Positions 5,943 to 10,547 of a stretch of DNA of 10,547 nt are shown one piece after another. The position numbers were made by a program, and so were the translations under genes. The notes beneath the pieces were generated by a model. The model saw only the letters and a program-made list of their open reading frames with translations, had not been told where the DNA came from and searched no databases. The stretch spans positions 1 to 10,547 of the forward strand of contig JAJYXX010000365.1 in the NCBI GenBank assembly GCA_021801545.1, written 5' to 3'. Position 1 is the stretch's first letter, and each line of letters starts with the position of its first letter. This stretch comes from Chloroflexota bacterium. GTDB lineage: Bacteria; Chloroflexota; Limnocylindria; Limnocylindrales; CSP1-4.

Positions 5943-7040
5943 GTGAGCAAGTACATCATCCGCCGGCTCATCCAGGCGATCCCGGTCCTGTTCGGGATCA
6001 CGATCGTTGTCTACGCGATTCTGCTCGCCGCGCCCGGGGGTCCGACGGCCCGCTTCGCGAACAACCCGAAGTTCACCGAGGCCGACCGCGAGAAGTTCAA
6101 GAAGGCGTGGGGCCTCGACCAGCCGATCCCCGTCCAGTACTGCCGCTGGATGGGCATCTGCAACCCGGAGAACGAAGGACTGGCGGTGTTCATCGGCAGC
6201 ACCGGCTGGCCGGCCTTCCTGCCGACCTCGATCAGCGGCACGACGAACGGCCTTCTCCACGGCGATCTCGGCGTCTCGATCGACACCGGCGAGGCGGTCG
6301 CGTCACGGATCGCCCGGGCGGCCCTGCCGACGTTCATCCTGGCCGGCAACGCCCTCGTCATCTGGATCCTCGTCGCGCTCCTGATCGGGGTCTACGCGGC
6401 GATCCATCGCTACTCGCTCTTCGACCAGGCGGCGACGGTGTTCGCCTACGTCGGCTACGCGATGCCCACGTTCTGGCTCGGGATCATGCTGATCTTCCTG
6501 TTCAGCGGTCCGGGGTTGAACATCCTGCCCGCCGGCGGAATGACCGAGACGCGCCTCTCGCCGCCGTTCGGGAGCGACACCTACTGGCCGTACTTCGCGG
6601 CCAACCCGGCGACCGCGATCGTGGACATCGTCAAGCACCTGATCCTGCCGGTCTTCACCCTCGTCGTCGTGAACATCGCCGGTGATTCGCGGTTCATCCG
6701 CTCGAGCATGCTCGAGGCGCTCGGCCAGGACTACGTCCGGACGGCGAAGGCGAAGGGGCTGCCGGTCCGGGTCGTGATCTTCAAGCACGCCCTCCGGAAC
6801 GCGCTCCTGCCGGTCGTGACGAACATCGGCCTCGAGATCCCGTTCCTGTTCACCGGCGCGATCGTGACCGAGACGATCTTCTCGTGGCCCGGGATCGGAC
6901 GGATGACGATCGAGGCGACGCGCTCGTTCGACTACCCGACGCTGATGGGTCTCCTGCTCATCACGTCGGCGCTCGTCGTCCTCGCCAACCTGATCGCGGA
7001 CATCACGTACGCGATCGTCGACCCGCGGATCAAGTACTGA
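5943..7040 (+). CDS. ABC importer permease, DppB/OppB family
   Basis: First inner-membrane permease of the peptide-type importer, 365 residues, pairing with the next gene product to form the translocation channel. The N-terminus KYIIRRLIQAIPVLFGITIVVY is the typical DppB start with the first membrane helix (about 8-30). An extracytoplasmic segment follows to about residue 120, ending in the family motif HGDLGVS; five more hydrophobic segments come after it. The cytoplasmic EAA loop that contacts the ATPases starts near residue 258 (EALGQDYVRTAKAKGLP), and the protein ends in ADITYAIVDPRIKY, also typical. The extracytoplasmic segment is longer than in compact DppB proteins and holds a Cys67-x5-Cys73 pair. 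The GTG start at 5943 lies 10 bases after GAGG (5929-5932) and fits the family N-terminus. The next gene starts 13 bases after the stop, so the two are surely cotranscribed. Confidence 0.95.
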   Translation: MSKYIIRRLIQAIPVLFGITIVVYAILLAAPGGPTARFANNPKFTEADREKFKKAWGLDQPIPVQYCRWMGICNPENEGLAVFIGSTGWPAFLPTSISGTTNGLLHGDLGVSIDTGEAVASRIARAALPTFILAGNALVIWILVALLIGVYAAIHRYSLFDQAATVFAYVGYAMPTFWLGIMLIFLFSGPGLNILPAGGMTETRLSPPFGSDTYWPYFAANPATAIVDIVKHLILPVFTLVVVNIAGDSRFIRSSMLEALGQDYVRTAKAKGLPVRVVIFKHALRNALLPVVTNIGLEIPFLFTGAIVTETIFSWPGIGRMTIEATRSFDYPTLMGLLLITSALVVLANLIADITYAIVDPRIKY

Positions 7041-7053
7041 GATCGAGCGAACG

Positions 7054-8004
7054 ATGACCCCTGTCCAGCCCGGCTCGGAACCGGACATCGTCGACCTCAT
7101 CCGCAAGGAGGGCGCGGTCGATTACGAGGTCGGTCTCGAGTCGCTCAACCAGTGGCAGCTCGCCTGGCGTCGCTTCAGGAAGCACCGCCTCGCCCTCGTC
7201 GGGCTGGGGATCCTCATCTTCTTCATCGCCGTGGCGATCGTCGGTCCGGTCTTCATGCCCTTCGAGTTCGACGTCATCCCGAGCCCGGACAAGATCGTCT
7301 ACCAGGGCCGCCCGCCGTCGCTCCAGCATCCCTTCGGCGAAACGGGCGGCCTCCAGCGCGACGTGCTCCTGCTCGTCATCAACGGTGCCCGGACCTCGTT
7401 GTTCATCGGCTTCAGCAGCATGTTCATCGGCGTCGTCGTGGGGACGGTCGTTGGCTCGGTCGCGGGCTACTTCGGCGGCCTCGTCGACAACGTCCTGATG
7501 CGGATCGTCGATGTCATGCTCAGCCTGCCGCTCCTGTTCGTCATCCTCGTCGCCAGCCGTTTCTTCGGCAACGGGAACGTCGTGCTGATCATCATCATCT
7601 TCGGCCTCTTCTCGTGGATGACGATCAGCCGGCTCACCCGCTCGCTCTTCCTCTCGATCCGCGAGCTCGAGTTCGTCCAGGCGGCCAGGGCTGTTGGCCT
7701 GAGTGATCGGCGGATCATCTTCCGTCACATCCTGCCCAACGCGATGAGCCCGATCATCGTCTCGGCCAGCCTCCTGATCGCGGCCAACATCATCGCCGAG
7801 GCGTTCGTCAGCTTCCTCGGCTTCGGGGTCAACCCGATCTACCCGACCTGGGGCAACATCCTCTCGAACGCGCTGACGTTCATCCCGCTCGGCAACTGGT
7901 GGTGGCCGGCCTTCCCGGGTCTGGCGATCATCTTCACCGTCCTGGCAGTCAACTTCATCGGCGATGGCCTGCGGGACGCCCTCGACCCGCGCAGCAAGGA
8001 GTAG
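7054..8004 (+). CDS. ABC importer permease, DppC/OppC family
   Basis: Second permease of the importer, 316 residues. About 45 cytoplasmic N-terminal residues, including the OppC-type segment QWQLAWRRFRKHRLALVG, precede the first helix (about 46-68). Further helices follow an extracytoplasmic stretch carrying HPFGETGGLQRDVLLLVINGARTSL, split here as HPFGETGGLQRD and LLLVINGARTSL; this matches the family's usual HPFGTDxxGRDV with GGLQ replacing the common DxxG. The EAA loop is near residues 203-235 (RELEFVQAARAVGLSDRRI), and the C-terminus NFIGDGLRDALDPRSK is the DppC signature. ATG 7054 has only a weak ribosome-binding match (GAGCGA) and sits 13 bases after the upstream stop, so translational coupling is likely. 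No frame break was seen. Confidence 0.95.
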   Translation: MTPVQPGSEPDIVDLIRKEGAVDYEVGLESLNQWQLAWRRFRKHRLALVGLGILIFFIAVAIVGPVFMPFEFDVIPSPDKIVYQGRPPSLQHPFGETGGLQRDVLLLVINGARTSLFIGFSSMFIGVVVGTVVGSVAGYFGGLVDNVLMRIVDVMLSLPLLFVILVASRFFGNGNVVLIIIIFGLFSWMTISRLTRSLFLSIRELEFVQAARAVGLSDRRIIFRHILPNAMSPIIVSASLLIAANIIAEAFVSFLGFGVNPIYPTWGNILSNALTFIPLGNWWWPAFPGLAIIFTVLAVNFIGDGLRDALDPRSKE

Positions 8005-8008
8005 CCGC

Positions 8009-9090
8009 TTGTCCGCCTCGATGGCCGCGCCGGGTCTGCTCGCCGACCGGCCGGCGAACGACATCCTCCTCGACGTCCGGGACCTGCGGACCTACTTCCA
8101 TGTCATGGACGGCACCGTGCGCGCCGTCGACGGGGTCAGCTTCTCGATCCGCCGCGGCCAGACGCTCGGCATCGTCGGTGAGTCCGGCTGTGGCAAGAGC
8201 GTCACCGCGCTCTCGATCATGCGCCTGCTCGACATCCCCCCGGCCGAGATCGCCTCGGGCGAGATCATCTTCGAGGGGCGCAACCTGCTGAAGCTCTCCG
8301 AGGACGAGATGCGCGAGGTCCGGGGCAACGACATCGCGATGATCTTCCAGGAGCCGATGACGAGCCTGAACCCGGTCTTCACGATCGGCGACCAGATCGC
8401 CGAGGCGGTGATGCTCCACCAGGGCCTGAGCCGGAAGGAGGCCTGGAACAAGGCGATCGAGTCGCTCAAGGCGGTCGGGATCAACAACCCGGAGCGGCGG
8501 GTGAAGCAGTACCCGCACGAGATGTCGGGCGGCATGCGCCAGCGGGTGATGATCGCCATGGCGCTCTCGTGCGACCCGAAGCTCCTGATCGCCGACGAAC
8601 CGACGACCGCGCTCGACGTGACGATCCAGGCCCAGATCCTCGAGCTGATCAGGATGGTCCAGGACGAGACGGGCGCGGCGCTCATGCTGATCACCCACGA
8701 TCTTGGCGTTGTGGCCGAGACGGTCCACGACATTGCGGTCATGTATGCCGGGCGGATCGTGGAGCAGGGTAGCGTCGACGAGGTGCTCCTGTCGCCCAAG
8801 CACCCGTACACCGAGGGTCTCATCCGGTCGATCCCCTCACGCGGGATGCGGGGCCAGCGCCTGAACGTGATCAAGGGCACGGTGCCCAACCCGTTCAACA
8901 TGCCCGAGGGCTGCAACTTCGCGCCGCGCTGCCCGTACGCCTTCGAGCCGTGCTGGACGCTCGACCCGCAGATCGAGGAGGCCGACCCACCCGACGTCGC
9001 CTGCTGGCTCTACACGCCGGCCCCCGGGTTCCTGGCCCCGAAGCGGGGTGCCCAGCGCGTTGCCGGTGAGCTGGCGTCGGGGATCCGCTC

Positions 9091-9094
<4 letters not shown>
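8009..9094 (+). CDS. ABC importer ATP-binding protein, DppD/OppD family
   Basis: First ATPase subunit, 361 residues from TTG 8009, energising the importer at the cytoplasmic face as a heterodimer with the next gene product. Walker A is GESGCGKS (57-64, Lys63), the Q-loop lies in IFQEPMTSLNP, the ABC signature is MSGGMRQRV (from 172), Walker B is LLIADEPTTALD (Asp196, Glu197) and the switch His is His230 in ITHDLG. The oligopeptide-type C-terminal extension follows, with Cys302, Cys308, Cys315 and Cys332 in the CxFxPRC pattern; such cysteines in Dpp-type ATPases have been linked to an iron-sulfur cluster. TTG 8009 was chosen because AAGGAG (7996-8001) is 7 bases upstream, whereas ATG 8021 is 19 bases away. 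The in-frame ATG at 7964 lies inside the upstream gene. The gap to the permease stop is 4 bases. All catalytic motifs are intact. Confidence 0.95.
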
Positions 9095-10320
<1,226 letters not shown>

Positions 10321-10326
<6 letters not shown>

Positions 10327-10394
10327 GCGGGCCGGACGCCGCTCGGCTGGGACCGGTCCGCTGTCCGGTCGACCGGCCGGGGCGAGGTCCGGCC
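10321..10394 (+). terminator. Three successive GC hairpins at the operon end
   Basis: Hairpin 1: GGCTGAGCGG (10321-10330) with CCGCTCGGCT (10339-10348), 10 bp including two G-U pairs, spanning the stop codon of the last ATPase gene. Hairpin 2: GACCGG (10351-10356) with CCGGTC (10365-10370). Hairpin 3: GGCCGG (10375-10380) with CCGGCC (10389-10394). All three have 8-base loops and lie 2 and 4 bases apart. None is followed by a U tract. The position suggests a transcript end or 3' protection for the importer message; terminators without U tracts have been proposed in high-GC bacteria, but function is inferred. Confidence 0.5.
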
Positions 10395-10547
10395 TACCGG
10401 GTCATCGAGGGCCAGGTCCCAGGAAGGTCGCGCAGGACGGGAGCGAAGGCATGATTCCGGAGAGGTATCATGCCCGGACGCGGACGTGATGAACCACCCG
10501 GTGCCGGCCGGGCGGACACGGACCACCGCACATCGAGTTGGAGGAGA
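10395..10547 (+). other. Intergenic end region, likely leader of a further + strand gene
   Basis: No complete gene is supported here. The stretch holds a perfect inverted repeat (10448-10474) with a -10-like TATCAT (10466-10471) in its right arm. The window ends in TTGGAGGAGA, a strong ribosome-binding sequence (GGAGGA at 10541-10546), implying that a gene starts a few bases past the edge. Two frames remain open to the edge: ATG 10470 (begins MPGRGRDEPPGAG, with GGAGAGG just upstream) and ATG 10489 (begins MNHPVPAGRTRTT). Neither looks like a recognisable protein. Confidence 0.35.
10448..10474. promoter_or_regulatory. Perfect 8+8 bp inverted repeat, candidate operator
   Basis: GGCATGAT (10448-10455) and ATCATGCC (10467-10474) are exact reverse complements separated by 11 bases, so arm centres are 19 bases apart, close to two helical turns. 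Such spacing suits a dimeric repressor binding one DNA face. The right arm overlaps TATCAT, a five-of-six match to the -10 consensus, so binding could block transcription of the gene presumed to start past the window. I see no convincing -35. An RNA hairpin is the alternative reading. Confidence 0.4.

Noticed and set aside
7964..8008. ATG 7964 as start of the DppD-type ATPase
   Set aside because: It lies inside the upstream permease gene and adds residues unlike the family; TTG 8009 has AAGGAG at an ideal distance.
10451..10489. 12-codon ORF beginning MIPERYH inside the inverted repeat
   Set aside because: It is too short and has no well-placed ribosome-binding site; the dyad explains the sequence better.

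Overview
The window is about 70% G+C and densely coded, with every convincing gene on the + strand. Several traits together suggest a high-GC bacterium of the Chloroflexota (Limnocylindria-like lineages) rather than an actinomycete: a glycine decarboxylase P-protein split into two subunits, a lipoprotein with a Ser/Pro-rich linker after its lipid-attachment cysteine, and use of GTG and TTG starts. No rRNA or other phylogenetic marker is present, so this assignment is an inference of moderate to low confidence.

Region 1 (1-2334) holds the 3' part of gcvPA and all of gcvPB, coupled by an ATGA overlap. They encode the two subunits of the PLP-dependent P-protein of the glycine cleavage system; only GcvPB carries the PLP lysine. 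Region 2 (2335-3728) starts with a 168-base gap holding a possible promoter and a doubtful 34-codon ORF. It continues with an ECF sigma factor and, again through an ATGA overlap, a membrane-anchored anti-sigma factor with the HxxxCxxC zinc motif. This is a self-contained envelope-signalling pair whose inducing signal cannot be read from the sequence.

Region 3 (3729-10326) is a complete peptide-type (DppABCDF/OppABCDF) ABC importer. A well-placed promoter and a roughly 175-base structured leader precede a family 5 solute-binding lipoprotein. A 151-base gap with a perfect 11-bp hairpin and a 16-bp palindrome separates it from two permeases and two ATPases packed with gaps of 13 and 4 bases and then a 4-base overlap. 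The layout fits high expression of the binding protein and lower expression of the membrane and ATPase subunits. Both ATPases end in the oligopeptide-type C-terminal extension with four cysteines. The substrate (di- or oligopeptide, nickel, sugar or other) cannot be settled.

Region 4 (10327-10547) is non-coding or holds only the start of another gene. It contains three successive GC hairpins with 8-base loops at the end of the importer operon, then a perfect 8+8 bp inverted repeat overlapping a -10-like element, and it ends in a strong ribosome-binding sequence, so another gene probably starts at or just past the edge.

I see no CRISPR array, mobile element, tRNA or rRNA, and no clear undescribed enzyme system. 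The less ordinary material is regulatory: the sigma/anti-sigma pair beside the importer, the hairpins between and after its genes, the palindromic site near the right edge, and a 10-residue repeat at the N-terminus of the second ATPase.
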